A DNA stretch of 40,210 bases from an uncultured Collinsella sp. (GTDB lineage Bacteria > Actinomycetota > Coriobacteriia > Coriobacteriales > Coriobacteriaceae): the NCBI GenBank assembly GCA_959602875.1, contig CAUGVQ010000006.1, forward strand, positions 1 through 40,210, given 5' to 3'. The notes beneath the pieces are model-generated. The model searched no databases. It saw nothing but the letters and a program-made list of their open reading frames with translations, and was not told the origin of the DNA. Shown piece by piece: positions 1-8,160 of this stretch (position 1 is its first letter; every line of letters starts with the position of its first letter). The position numbers and the translations under genes were made by a program.

Positions 1-68
1 ATCGTCCAGCGGCAGGACCCCGGTTTTTGGTGCCGGTTACGGGGGTTCGAATCCCTCTGCCCCAGCCA
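1..68 (+). tRNA. tRNA-Gln (anticodon TTG), 5' end cut by window edge
   Basis: The cloverleaf reads from acceptor base 7 onward. The D-stem is GTCC/GGAC, the anticodon stem CCGGT/GCCGG encloses loop TTTTGGT with anticodon TTG, and a T-arm with GTTCGAAT follows. The acceptor 3' strand TGCCCCA is at 58-64, with discriminator G65 and an encoded CCA at 66-68. About six 5' bases lie outside the window. Confidence 0.93.
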
Positions 69-78
69 CTTGCAAAGA

Positions 79-104
79 AGCCCGCCCCCTGAGGGGCGGG
101 CTTT
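79..104. terminator. Bidirectional terminator between tRNA-Gln and cstA
   Basis: A perfect 10-bp stem (79-88 with 93-102) closes a 4-base loop. A short T-run follows on the plus strand and CTTCTTT follows on the minus strand. It can therefore end both the tRNA transcript and the convergent cstA transcript. Confidence 0.8.
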
Positions 105-131
105 CTGCATCTAAGGGGATCTTTCGTGGCA

Positions 132-1970
132 CTACGCGCGGGCGCTGGCACCCTCCGCGGGAGCGTCCGCCGCGTCAGGACGCGCACAATGGGCGCGACC
201 GAGCTCGGTCCACTCGGGCTCCTCGTCGGGAAGCGAGCCCGCCTCTTTGGTGAAGAACTCCTTCAGGCAGTTATACGCCACGATCACGCCAAGGATCATC
301 AGCAGGATCGCAAACACAAGCTGCAGGCCGGACGTTGCGATAACAGCAACGCCACTCGTCTGAAGTGCGGTGATGCAGCCGAGCGTGGACTGCACGAGCG
401 ACGTGAACGTGGAGCACAGTAAAAAGACCACGGGCACGTAAAGCATGAAGCCACGACGACCGGTGCACTTGCAGAACACCGCAAGCGTGATCATGGTCAT
501 GCCGCCAAGGAGCTGGTTGGAGGCACCAAAGAGCGGCCAGATGTTGGTATAGCCGCCAAAGGCGAGCGCGAGGCCGAGGGCGAGCGTAAGCACGGTTGCG
601 ACCCAGGTGTTGGAGAGGACCTTGGGCACACCGGTGAGCTCGGCCTGCTCATCCTCAAGCGCATCGTTGCTCTTGGCAAAGAACTCCTGGAAGGAGAGGC
701 GGCCGATACGTGCAACGGCATCAACCGAGGTAAGGGCGAGCGCGGAAACACACATGGTCATGAAGACCGTGGCGAGCGTCGAATCGACACCAAAGGCGGT
801 CATACCGCGGGCGACACCCTGGCTGAAGATCTGGAACGGGGTGCCCACCAGCGCTCCACTCGCACCGGAGGTGTTCATGGTCGTGAACATGATGGCGGCA
901 AACACGATGGCGAGCACGCCCACAAAGGATTCGAGCACCATAGCGCCGTAGCCGACCACGACCATGTCCTGCTCCTTCTCCACCTGCTTGGAGGAGGTGT
1001 TGGTGGAGACGAGGCTATGGAAGCCCGAGAGCGCGCCGCAAGCGACGGACACAAACAGCAGCGGGAACACGTAGCTTCCGCCCTCAGCGAGCGCGCCAAA
1101 GTCGGCGATCATCGGAGCGGTCATCTCGGCATTGCCACCGAGTGCGAGCACAAAGATGCCCACCACGGCGCAGCCGATCATGACGAGCATCATGATGCTC
1201 GTGAGGTAGTCGCGCGGCTGCTTGAGGACCTGAATGGGCATGGCGGCCGCAAAGAGCAGGTAAACCATGATGACGGCGAACCAGCCCATCTTGTCGAGGT
1301 AGACCGGGAACTGCATGCCGACGGCGAACATGGCCACAAAGAGCACGACGCCCACCGCAAGCTCACGCCAACCGGTGAGGTTGAAGCGGCGGCACACCCA
1401 GCCAAAGGCAATGGCGACAAAGGTGAAGAGGATCGAGATGGTGCCCGCCGTACCGCCAAAGTACGAGGCGGCCGTGTCGACGGCGCCCGAGGCGTCGGTC
1501 ACCGTCATGAAGGTACCTGCGACCATGTCGACAAAGGCGGCGATCACGATGATGGTGAAGAGCCAGCTGAAGAGCAAGAAGAGCTTGCGACCAGTGCGGC
1601 CGATGTACTTCTCGATAAGCTGGGCGAGGGACTTGCCGTTGTTCTTCACGCTCGCGTACAGCGCGCCGAAGTCGTGCACCGCGCCAAAGAAGATGCCGCC
1701 CACGAGCACCCACAGAAGCACCGGCAGCCAGCCAAACATCATCGCGGCGATGGTGCCCGTGACAGGGCCCGCACCGCAGATGGAGCTGAACTGATGCGAG
1801 AACACGGTGAAGCACGACGCAGGCGAGAAGTTCTTCCCGTCCTCCATGCGGCGCGCAGGGGTGAGCGCCTCGGCATCCACACCCCAGGCACGGGCGAGCC
1901 AGCGCCCGTAGAGCAGATAGCCAACGGCGAGCACCACCGCCGCGGCAAGCACAACCAACAAACCGTTCAT
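132..1970 (-). CDS. cstA: CstA family carbon-starvation / peptide or pyruvate transporter
   Basis: A 612-residue polytopic membrane protein. The CstA N-domain signature is clear around residues 58-100: HQFSS, then GAGPVTGTIAAMMFGWLP, then GAVHDFGALYASV. The C-terminal 5-TM part carries GGYTNIWPLFGASNQLLGG. The family imports peptides or pyruvate when carbon is scarce; which substrate applies here cannot be read from sequence. The start chosen is ATG at 1970, which begins the first membrane helix and is preceded by AAGGGGGC. A longer in-frame reading back to 2084 would cross the leader hairpins and lacks a good ribosome site. The gene stands alone, with its own promoter near 2204-2232 and an unusual structured leader that suggests attenuation. 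The 612-residue length is in the short CstA class (E. coli CstA is near 700). Confidence 0.93.
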   Translation of the reverse strand: MNGLLVVLAAAVVLAVGYLLYGRWLARAWGVDAEALTPARRMEDGKNFSPASCFTVFSHQFSSICGAGPVTGTIAAMMFGWLPVLLWVLVGGIFFGAVHDFGALYASVKNNGKSLAQLIEKYIGRTGRKLFLLFSWLFTIIVIAAFVDMVAGTFMTVTDASGAVDTAASYFGGTAGTISILFTFVAIAFGWVCRRFNLTGWRELAVGVVLFVAMFAVGMQFPVYLDKMGWFAVIMVYLLFAAAMPIQVLKQPRDYLTSIMMLVMIGCAVVGIFVLALGGNAEMTAPMIADFGALAEGGSYVFPLLFVSVACGALSGFHSLVSTNTSSKQVEKEQDMVVVGYGAMVLESFVGVLAIVFAAIMFTTMNTSGASGALVGTPFQIFSQGVARGMTAFGVDSTLATVFMTMCVSALALTSVDAVARIGRLSFQEFFAKSNDALEDEQAELTGVPKVLSNTWVATVLTLALGLALAFGGYTNIWPLFGASNQLLGGMTMITLAVFCKCTGRRGFMLYVPVVFLLCSTFTSLVQSTLGCITALQTSGVAVIATSGLQLVFAILLMILGVIVAYNCLKEFFTKEAGSLPDEEPEWTELGRAHCARPDAADAPAEGASARA

Positions 1971-2011
1971 ACGAAATGCCCCCTTCAGAACCATCGCAAC
2001 GTAAACAAAAC

Positions 2012-2043
2012 GCGGGGCCGTCGCATTCGGTCGACGGCCCCGC
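2012..2043 (-). terminator. Terminator-like hairpin in the cstA leader
   Basis: A perfect 12-bp GC-rich stem (2012-2023 with 2032-2043) has an 8-base loop. Read on the minus strand it is followed by GTTTTGTTT. It sits 42 bases before the cstA start and downstream of the leader ORF. It could act as an attenuator for cstA, or end a short leader RNA. Confidence 0.7.
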
Positions 2044-2048
2044 AAAGG

Positions 2049-2095
2049 ACCGGTCCGCTTATGTAGCGCGGACCGGTATGGCACCTATCCGCGCT
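2049..2095 (-). promoter_or_regulatory. Two mutually exclusive leader hairpins upstream of cstA
   Basis: On the minus strand the 8-base arm 2088-2095 is perfectly complementary to 2065-2072. The arm 2068-2077 is perfectly complementary over 10 bp to 2049-2058. Because 2068-2072 is used by both, only one hairpin can form at a time. The first arm begins at the stop codon of the leader ORF (2094-2096), so a ribosome ending there would cover it. Confidence 0.65.
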
Positions 2096-2138
2096 AGGCA
2101 ATAATCTCAATAGCGATAGATAGATGACGTACGTTCAT
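2094..2138 (-). CDS. Putative 14-residue leader peptide of cstA
   Basis: ATG at 2138 reads MNVRHLSIAIEIIA and stops at TAG (2096-2094). AAAAGGA lies 9 bases upstream of the ATG as a ribosome-binding site. Four of the 14 residues are Ile, three of them in the last six codons before the stop. It lies between a good promoter (2204-2232) and the paired hairpins ahead of cstA, the usual place for a ribosome-sensing attenuator peptide. Translation and regulation are inference. It is too short to judge by composition alone. Confidence 0.5.
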   Translation of the reverse strand: MNVRHLSIAIEIIA

Positions 2139-2203
2139 GTTGCGCGATCCTTTTGGTATCGGGTGCCGGCTCTGTGCCGACACGTCTCGTTCCAACGAGG
2201 GGC

Positions 2204-2232
2204 AGTATCGCGCTTTAGTTTGATGGAGTCAA
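2204..2232 (-). promoter_or_regulatory. Promoter for the cstA leader
   Basis: On the minus strand a -35 TTGACT (2232-2227) and a -10 GATACT (2209-2204) are separated by exactly 17 bp. Transcription would begin near 2197, giving a leader of about 227 nt before the cstA ATG. Confidence 0.7.
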
Positions 2233-2284
2233 CGCAGCGGCGTCGCATGTTACGAGCCTGTTGCGAATGTTTCGCTTTCATTGC

Positions 2285-2309
2285 GTCCCCGGTTTTTGGC
2301 ACCGGGGAC
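2285..2309 (-). terminator. Hairpin after the acyltransferase gene
   Basis: A perfect 8-bp stem GTCCCCGG (2285-2292) / CCGGGGAC (2302-2309) lies 13 bases past the stop of the upstream minus-strand gene. No T-run follows, so it is a weak or factor-dependent terminator at best. Confidence 0.4.
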
Positions 2310-2321
2310 ACCGCGGGTGCG

Positions 2322-4682
2322 CTACTGATCGTCCTTTGGATTGAGCGGGTGCGCTTTGGGCGCGAGCGCAGCGCAGAACTTGTCCATTGCGTCGCGCACC
2401 GCCACGACCGCCGGATCATCGGTATGGTCCTCGGGATGGAGCGGGAGGTCGTTTTTAATGGCCTCGTAAACAAGGTTGATGTACTCCTTGGCGCCCGAGG
2501 ACGAGAGGTGCGTGCCGTCGCCGTCAAAGAGGTCGTTGCGGCCCGCCGAGTAGCTGTACCAGTCGATAACACGCACGTTGACATAGCGCTCCGCCGCACG
2601 GCCGATGGCATCGTTGGTCGCCTGGACCCAGGGCTGAGGGCTGCGCGTGTTCACGAACACGGCGATGCGGTCCTCCCCTACCGTCGCCATAAGGCTGTCG
2701 ATTGCCTCGTCGGTCACGAGACCATTCGTGCCGAGGGCAAACACCGCGATCTTGCCGGCAAGGTTTTGCTGGACGTAGCTTGCATAGGACTCCGCACCGG
2801 CAGAGAACTGACGGCTCTTTGCCGCGTCGATGTGCCCATGCGGGAAGGTTGACTCAAAGTCGGGCACGGCACGCAGCGACACGGAGTCGCCCACCATAAC
2901 CACATCGTAGGAGCCCTCCGGGAACCCGTCCTCGCCCGCAACGACCGCATCGGTGGACGTATCTTCTGCCGCGCCTTGATCGGAGGCATCCGGCGTTGCC
3001 CCGGCGTCGCCATCGCCGGTAGCGTCTGCCGCATCGGCATCCGCCGCAGCATCCTTCTCGGTGTTGAGCACCGCCGCGCCCTCGGCAGAGAGCGCCGAGG
3101 TATCCGGCACAAAGACCAAGCCGCCCAAGGCGACAACAAGCACGAGCGCCAAAACGCCCGCGCGCACCGGATAGGCGCGCACGATACCCGCCGGCGTCGC
3201 ACCCTCGGCACGCACGCGGCGCAGGAACGCGCCAAAGACACCCTTACGGAACGGCGTCTCGATAAAGCGATAGGAAACCTCGGCCGCCGCCACCACAACC
3301 AGCGCCTGGATGATGAGCATCCACCACGGAGTCTCGTTGATGTTGGAAACCGGGTTCATAAGCAAAAGTAGCGGGTAGTGCCAGAGGTAGATGCTGTACG
3401 AGCGCTGGCCGAGCCACACAAGCGGCGACAGCGAGAGCGCACGGGCAACCATACCGCCCGGCTGGACGGCAGCGGCGATGACCATGAGGGTCAGCACGGT
3501 GGCGAGCAGCGTGCCGCCCTGGTACTGGAACGCGGTATATCCGTTGGTGAAGAGCACCATGAGCACGAGACCGACGATGCCGATGAGACCGATCACATCG
3601 AGCTGCCAGACTTTGTCGCTCTCGGCCGATCTCACAGCGCCGCGGCGCGAGGGGCGCGGTGCCGCGGCACCGTACGTGCTCGGGGTGGCCGCGTTAAGCG
3701 CAGCGAGCTCCTCGGGCGTGAGCGCCTCGGCATCGGCGTCGTTTTCTGCAAGCGCCGGGAGGAAGCGGTCAAGGCCGAGCACGCGCACCAGGCGCGCAGG
3801 GCGCATGGACCCCTCGGGAATGAACGCGAGCCACGCACCCAGCAGCAGCGAGAACGCACGGGTATCGGTTCCGTAGTACAGACGGCTCGGATCCGCCGCC
3901 GGATCGTAAAGAAGCGTCATCGCCGCCGCCGAGACGATGGCGAGCACGAGCACAAAGCGACGCGCCACGCGGTGTCGGGTACCAAGGCGCAACATCACCA
4001 GAAGAACCGGCGGCCAGACGAGGTAGAACTGTTCCTCGATGGCGAGCGACCAGAAATGCGTGAGCGGCGAGGGATCGCCAAGCGCATTGAAGTACGAGAC
4101 GTTGTTGAAGATCTGCCACCAGTTGTTGACGAACAAAAGCGACGGGATGATGTCCGGACGCATCTTGGTGAGCATGACGTGGTTGAAGATCGTGCAGAGC
4201 ACGATGGTGACAACCACAACGGTCACGATCGCCGGCAGCAGGCGACGGATGCGGCGCCGCCAGAAGCTCTTAAGATCGATCTTGCCCGACTGGTCAAACT
4301 CAGCGATAAGAAGGCGCGTGATGAGGTAGCCGGACAGGACGAAGAACATCGTCACGCCAAGAAGACCGCCCTGCGCCCAAGGCAGGTGCAGATGGTAGAG
4401 CACCACCGCGATAACGGCGAGCGTGCGGATGCCATCGAGAGCGGGGATGTAGCGCATACGGCGCGGTGCGGGCGCAGGCGCAGCCGCTACAGCAGCAGGG
4501 GCGGCAGAAGGACGAGTGCCGGCGCCGCGGGAAGTTGTGCCCGCGCGACGAGCGGAGCCGTTCTGGGAGGCAACAGGTCCACGGCCGGCGGCGGGGCGCT
4601 CCGCGCCCACGCGGCGCTGCGACGCGCGCGAAGACGTGGACGAGCGACGACGCGAGCTGGGTTGGAAAGAAAAAGGCAACAT
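2322..4682 (-). CDS. OatA-like acyltransferase-3 fused to SGNH domain
   Basis: A 786-residue membrane protein expected to move acetyl groups across the membrane and O-acetylate a cell-wall polymer. Residues 1-75 are a basic, Arg/Ser/Ala/Pro-rich cytoplasmic tail. The acyltransferase-3 domain follows, with the active-site His97 in VLYHLH, then FFVLSGYLITR, RRRIRRLLPAI and FWSLAIEEQFYLVWP. After an Asp/Ala-rich linker comes an extracytoplasmic SGNH esterase/transferase domain with Ser600 (GDSVSL), GTNG, and Asp722/His725 (DGTHL). All key residues are present, as in peptidoglycan O-acetyltransferase OatA. The start is ATG at 4682; an upstream reading would overlap the Nramp gene. The ribosome site at 4682 is poor. 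The true acceptor (peptidoglycan or another glycan) is not known. Confidence 0.88.
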   Translation of the reverse strand: MLPFSFQPSSRRRSSTSSRASQRRVGAERPAAGRGPVASQNGSARRAGTTSRGAGTRPSAAPAAVAAAPAPAPRRMRYIPALDGIRTLAVIAVVLYHLHLPWAQGGLLGVTMFFVLSGYLITRLLIAEFDQSGKIDLKSFWRRRIRRLLPAIVTVVVVTIVLCTIFNHVMLTKMRPDIIPSLLFVNNWWQIFNNVSYFNALGDPSPLTHFWSLAIEEQFYLVWPPVLLVMLRLGTRHRVARRFVLVLAIVSAAAMTLLYDPAADPSRLYYGTDTRAFSLLLGAWLAFIPEGSMRPARLVRVLGLDRFLPALAENDADAEALTPEELAALNAATPSTYGAAAPRPSRRGAVRSAESDKVWQLDVIGLIGIVGLVLMVLFTNGYTAFQYQGGTLLATVLTLMVIAAAVQPGGMVARALSLSPLVWLGQRSYSIYLWHYPLLLLMNPVSNINETPWWMLIIQALVVVAAAEVSYRFIETPFRKGVFGAFLRRVRAEGATPAGIVRAYPVRAGVLALVLVVALGGLVFVPDTSALSAEGAAVLNTEKDAAADADAADATGDGDAGATPDASDQGAAEDTSTDAVVAGEDGFPEGSYDVVMVGDSVSLRAVPDFESTFPHGHIDAAKSRQFSAGAESYASYVQQNLAGKIAVFALGTNGLVTDEAIDSLMATVGEDRIAVFVNTRSPQPWVQATNDAIGRAAERYVNVRVIDWYSYSAGRNDLFDGDGTHLSSSGAKEYINLVYEAIKNDLPLHPEDHTDDPAVVAVRDAMDKFCAALAPKAHPLNPKDDQ

Positions 4683-4824
4683 AGGCGGTAGGTGTATCCG
4701 TTTCTCAAACTCTACAGCCCACCTACTGTAATACCTGCGCCCTGCCCGCGCGACCGAGGACCGCCCAAACGCACCCGTCTCAATCAAAAGCTCAGGAACA
4801 GGTCGCGCTGAGCCTACTCCTGTA

Positions 4825-6066
4825 CTAGAACCCCAAGAGCATGAGCGCAAACATGACCGCGGTGAGCACCGTGATGAGGGCGATGGTTGCCCACGTGAGG
4901 ATGTTCCACACGCGCCCGTTGCGATACGTCCCCATGATGATCTTGTCACTTGCGATAAAGACCAGAAACACGAGCAGCACCGGCAGCAGCACACCATTGA
5001 TGACCTGCGCCGACATCATGATCTCAAAGAGGTTCACACCGGGCAGGATGACGAGTAACGCCGCGCAGATGATGACGGCGGTGATGATGCCGCGGTAGAC
5101 GGGCGCCTCGTCCCAGCTGCGATCGGCACCGCGCTCCCAGCCAAAGGCCTCGCAAATGGCGGACGAAGTCACGCCCGGCAACACGCAGGCAGCCAGAAAA
5201 CTCGCCGCCACGAGGCCGGCCGCAAAGAGCACCGTCGACCACGGACCCACGATAGGCTCGAGGGCAAGCGCCGCGTCAGCAGCGTCGGAGACCCCTATGC
5301 CCGCCGGGAAGAGCACCGAGCCCGTGGTCACGATGATGAACCAGGCAATGGCACAGGCGAGCACCGAGCCCGACACGGTATCCACGCGCTGCAGCGGGAT
5401 ATCGGACTCGTCGGCATTCTTATCGACCACGTTGTTCTGAGCGAGGAAGATCATCCACGGGGCGATGGTGGTACCGATGGTGGCAACCAGAAGTGACACG
5501 TAGTCGGGGCTCGCAACCAGATGGGGAATCACCGTCGAGGCAGCCACGTCCCCCCAGTTGGGCCCGACCATAAACGCAGCGACCACGTAGGTCACAAACA
5601 CGCAGCTCACCGCCAGGAGCACACGCTCGATGCGTCGGAAGCTCCCCGCCATGGTGAGCAGCCAGATCACAAGGCCCATGAGCGGGACAGAGATGGTCTT
5701 GGGCACCCCAAAGAGCGCAAGGCCGCTCGCAAGTCCGGCAAACTCAGAGATGGTGACCGCCGTGTTGGCAATAAGCAGCGCCGCCATGGCAAGGGCGCTT
5801 CGGCGGATGCCAAACTTCTCGCGAATGAGGGACGCAAAGCCCTTGCCTGTCACGCACCCGCAGCGCGCCGCCGTCTCCTGCACCACAATGAGCAGCACCG
5901 CCATGATGGGCAAGATCCACAGCGTCCGGTAGCCGTAGGTAGCGCCGGCGCTCGAATAGGTGGCAATGCCGCCGGCGTCGTTGCCGGCAAGCGCCGCCAA
6001 AAGACCCGGTCCCATGGCGCCGAGCACCGCGGCGAGCGTCAGTTTGTCCGTATGGTCGCGAGCCAT
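4825..6066 (-). CDS. Nramp-related transporter, probably Mg2+ (NRMT type)
   Basis: A 413-residue SLC11/Nramp-fold membrane protein. The classic TM1 metal motif DPGN is here D30-A-G-G33, and the TM6 motif MPH is A202-P-W204. Loss of the soft TM6 methionine and of the TM1 Asn is the mark of the Nramp-related magnesium transporters (NRMT) characterised from Eggerthella lenta, not of Mn/Fe importers. Its start lies 20 bases after the stop of the MgtE-like gene, so the two are co-transcribed and probably coupled. A GTG at 6075 is an alternative start; neither has a strong ribosome site. Mg2+ is the favoured substrate by family and by its neighbour; Mn2+ transport is less likely. Confidence 0.87.
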   Translation of the reverse strand: MARDHTDKLTLAAVLGAMGPGLLAALAGNDAGGIATYSSAGATYGYRTLWILPIMAVLLIVVQETAARCGCVTGKGFASLIREKFGIRRSALAMAALLIANTAVTISEFAGLASGLALFGVPKTISVPLMGLVIWLLTMAGSFRRIERVLLAVSCVFVTYVVAAFMVGPNWGDVAASTVIPHLVASPDYVSLLVATIGTTIAPWMIFLAQNNVVDKNADESDIPLQRVDTVSGSVLACAIAWFIIVTTGSVLFPAGIGVSDAADAALALEPIVGPWSTVLFAAGLVAASFLAACVLPGVTSSAICEAFGWERGADRSWDEAPVYRGIITAVIICAALLVILPGVNLFEIMMSAQVINGVLLPVLLVFLVFIASDKIIMGTYRNGRVWNILTWATIALITVLTAVMFALMLLGF

Positions 6067-6086
6067 CGCACACACCAGCCGATCAG

Positions 6087-7937
6087 CTACGCGGCTACCG
6101 CGAGCGTCGCCGCAACAGAGGCGGCGCTGTAAAGGGCGCAGGCGAGCAGCATCGCCGTAACGGACAGGGCGCTTCCAGAGGTGTTGCGATCATGCTCATC
6201 GCGCCAGAAAAGGATGGCAAGATACACCACCGACGTGGCGCAGCTCAAGAATGCCACCAGCGCAGCACAGGCAAAGCACGCGCTGAGCAGGTCGTCTATG
6301 ACCGAAGCGGCAGCGCCGTCGGGATACGCCGCACCGATGACAAGCTGGCCGCAGAGATAGATGACCGCACCGAGCACAAGGCCCACAAACGCCGTCTGCA
6401 CAAAGAAGCCAAGGTAGGGCTTGCCGCCGTCCTCCGGCTCGCTGTACTCGAGGTAGTAGTTCTTCACAAAGGCGACCGCTCGGTTGGCGGCGAGCAGCAC
6501 CACCGGCATGACGCACATGGGGTAGATGAAGAGCTCCGGCGCCCCGCCGAGCGCACCGAGCACGCTCGCGACGATGCCCGAGGCGACCGCCCAGACAAGC
6601 AGCCAATACTGGCGATGCGCAAACCAGCCAAAGACATGCACGGGCTCTCCCGAACCGCCCTCGGTCGCACCCACACCGGCAATCTGCAGGTCCTCCTCGT
6701 GCTCCTCGGCAATGACGTCGAGGGCGTCGTCGACGGTGACAATGCCCAGGATGTGGCGGGCGTCGTCGCAGACCGGGATCGCCGCGAGGTTGTATTTGGT
6801 CATCTCGTCCGCAACGTCTTCCTGGTCGAGGTCGGGAGCGACCCAAACCACGTCGCGATACGAGAGGTCAGAGAGGCGCGCATCCGCCTCGGCAACGATG
6901 AGCGCGCGCAGGCTGAGCACGCCCGTGAGCGCGCCCGCGGGGTCGAGCGTGTAAACGTAGTAGATGCTCTCGAAGTCTTCGTCGAGCGCGCGGATTGCCT
7001 CGATGGCGTCCGCCACCGTGGCGGTTGCGGGGAGAGCCACGAACTCGGAGGTCATGATACGACCGGCCGTGTCCTCCTCGTAGCCGAGCAGGGTACGGAT
7101 CGCCTTCTCCTCCTTCACGCCCATAAGGCGCAGGAGCTTCTCGGCCTTCTCGTAATCGAGCTCCTCGATGAGCGCGGCGGCGTCGTCAGGGTCCATGAGG
7201 GCGAGCATGCTGGACGCGTCGCGGTCACTCATGCCCTCGAGGACCTCCGCCGCGAGGTCGTCGTCATCGATCTCGCCGATGGCCTCGGCCGCCTGCGCCG
7301 TGTCGAGCTGGTTGAAAACCTGGGCGCGCAGGCGCGGGTCGAGCTGCTCGATAATGTCGGCAATGTCGGCAGGGTGGAGCTCGTCTAGGGTCTTATGCGA
7401 GACCGAGAGCTTGATGTCGCGCGTGGAGCGGTCGAGCAGGTCCATATAGGACCACGCGATGATCTCCTCTTTTAAGGGGCGCCCTATGCACTTGGCGAGC
7501 GTGGTGACGATGCGCTCGCACGCCGGGTGGAGCGAACGCAGAAGGCCGCGAGCACCCACCTCGGCACCTAACAGACGCAGCTGGTTCTCGCCGGTGGCGG
7601 AGAGCTTGATGTCGTTCACGCGCACGACCTTCATGCCCTGCGTGTCGACGATCTGCTTGTTCAGGATGTCGCGCGCAAGCAGCACCTCATCGGGCTGCAG
7701 GTACGAGAAGCGCACGTCGGTGCTCACCGCTTTGAGGTAGACGCCCGTCTCGTCGATATGGTCGACGTATTTGCGCCAGCTGATCATAAAGGGCGTCTTG
7801 CCCGGCCCCTGGAACGCAAGCGAGGTGACATGGGGAAAGACCTCGCCGGTAGCGATACCCAAATCGTTAACGACACCGAGCTTCTCCCCTGCCACGTCGA
7901 CGACGGGGAGCTTGAGCATCTCGGACAAGTAGTTCAT
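6087..7937 (-). CDS. PRC-barrel/MgtE_N/CBS membrane protein, MgtE-like
   Basis: 616 residues. PRC-barrel-like beta repeats occupy about 5-125. An MgtE_N superhelix at about 180-285 contains DELHPADIADIIEQLDP and acidic EIDDDDLAAEVLEGMSDRD. A CBS pair follows at about 288-415 (AGRIMTSEFVALP; SYRDVVWVAPDLD). The last 180 residues hold five predicted helices. In MgtE channels the cytoplasmic MgtE_N-CBS part senses Mg2+ and gates the pore. Here the conserved GGNAG-Q stretch of the pore is replaced by AANRAVAF, and no DPA motif follows. It may be a divergent channel or a Mg2+-sensing partner of the Nramp-related protein encoded next. Start ATG 7937 has a strong GAAGGAG 5 bases upstream. The leader is structured. 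Confidence 0.85.
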   Translation of the reverse strand: MNYLSEMLKLPVVDVAGEKLGVVNDLGIATGEVFPHVTSLAFQGPGKTPFMISWRKYVDHIDETGVYLKAVSTDVRFSYLQPDEVLLARDILNKQIVDTQGMKVVRVNDIKLSATGENQLRLLGAEVGARGLLRSLHPACERIVTTLAKCIGRPLKEEIIAWSYMDLLDRSTRDIKLSVSHKTLDELHPADIADIIEQLDPRLRAQVFNQLDTAQAAEAIGEIDDDDLAAEVLEGMSDRDASSMLALMDPDDAAALIEELDYEKAEKLLRLMGVKEEKAIRTLLGYEEDTAGRIMTSEFVALPATATVADAIEAIRALDEDFESIYYVYTLDPAGALTGVLSLRALIVAEADARLSDLSYRDVVWVAPDLDQEDVADEMTKYNLAAIPVCDDARHILGIVTVDDALDVIAEEHEEDLQIAGVGATEGGSGEPVHVFGWFAHRQYWLLVWAVASGIVASVLGALGGAPELFIYPMCVMPVVLLAANRAVAFVKNYYLEYSEPEDGGKPYLGFFVQTAFVGLVLGAVIYLCGQLVIGAAYPDGAAASVIDDLLSACFACAALVAFLSCATSVVYLAILFWRDEHDRNTSGSALSVTAMLLACALYSAASVAATLAVAA

Positions 7938-7983
7938 TAGCGCTCCTTCACGGCAAATCATCCGGGCGCAGCACACCCGGGAC

Positions 7984-8000
7984 GCGGGGCGCTGCCCCGC
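7984..8000 (-). promoter_or_regulatory. Hairpin in the mgtE-like leader near the start
   Basis: A perfect 7-bp stem GCGGGGC/GCCCCGC has a 3-base loop. It lies 47 bases before the start codon and is not followed by a T-run, so it is not a terminator. It may be part of the leader structure. Confidence 0.4.
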
Positions 8001-8085
8001 TCATATGAGACGCGCAACGACGGGCCGGCACAGTGGCCCTCGTGCAGGTAGGCACCCCGTGCGCGCGCCGAAGAAGCACTCGCAG

Positions 8086-8142
8086 GGGTTACCGACTATG
8101 AGGTCGAGGTTTGGATTTCACCATAGTCCTTTCGTGTAACCC
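8086..8142 (-). ncRNA. Structured 5' leader element of the mgtE-like operon
   Basis: In RNA sense (minus strand) GGGTTAC (8142-8136) pairs with GTAACCC (8092-8086). Directly inside, GACTATG (8128-8122) pairs with CATAGTC (8100-8094). This gives 14 bp with a 7-against-1 internal loop and a 21-base apical loop containing GGTGAAATCC. It starts about 12 nt after the presumed transcription start, and the leader is about 217 nt long. A riboswitch or other cis-acting metal sensor is plausible. I do not recognise the M-box consensus in it. Confidence 0.5.
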
Positions 8143-8160
8143 TTTAGAGACAGCCTTGTC

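Noticed and set aside
1017..2066. Long plus-strand open frames opposite cstA, the acyltransferase, the EIICBA gene and others
   Set aside because: They are shadows of strongly biased high-GC codons. They lack ribosome sites, their compositions are rich in His/Arg/Gln, and the opposite strand encodes recognisable families.
18..2299. A 13-base match (CCCCGGTTTTTGG) between the tRNA-Gln anticodon arm (18-30) and the hairpin at 2287-2299, suggestive of an attachment-site duplication
   Set aside because: It covers the anticodon arm and not the 3' end normally used by integrases. The 2.3 kb between holds only cstA, and the second copy is part of its own perfect hairpin, so chance or terminator convergence is simpler.
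7938..8160. M-box magnesium riboswitch in the MgtE-like leader
   Set aside because: The conserved GGTGAGGCTCC and CTGCTGCCC blocks are absent. Only a loose resemblance around GGCCACTG was seen, so it was left as an unassigned structured leader.
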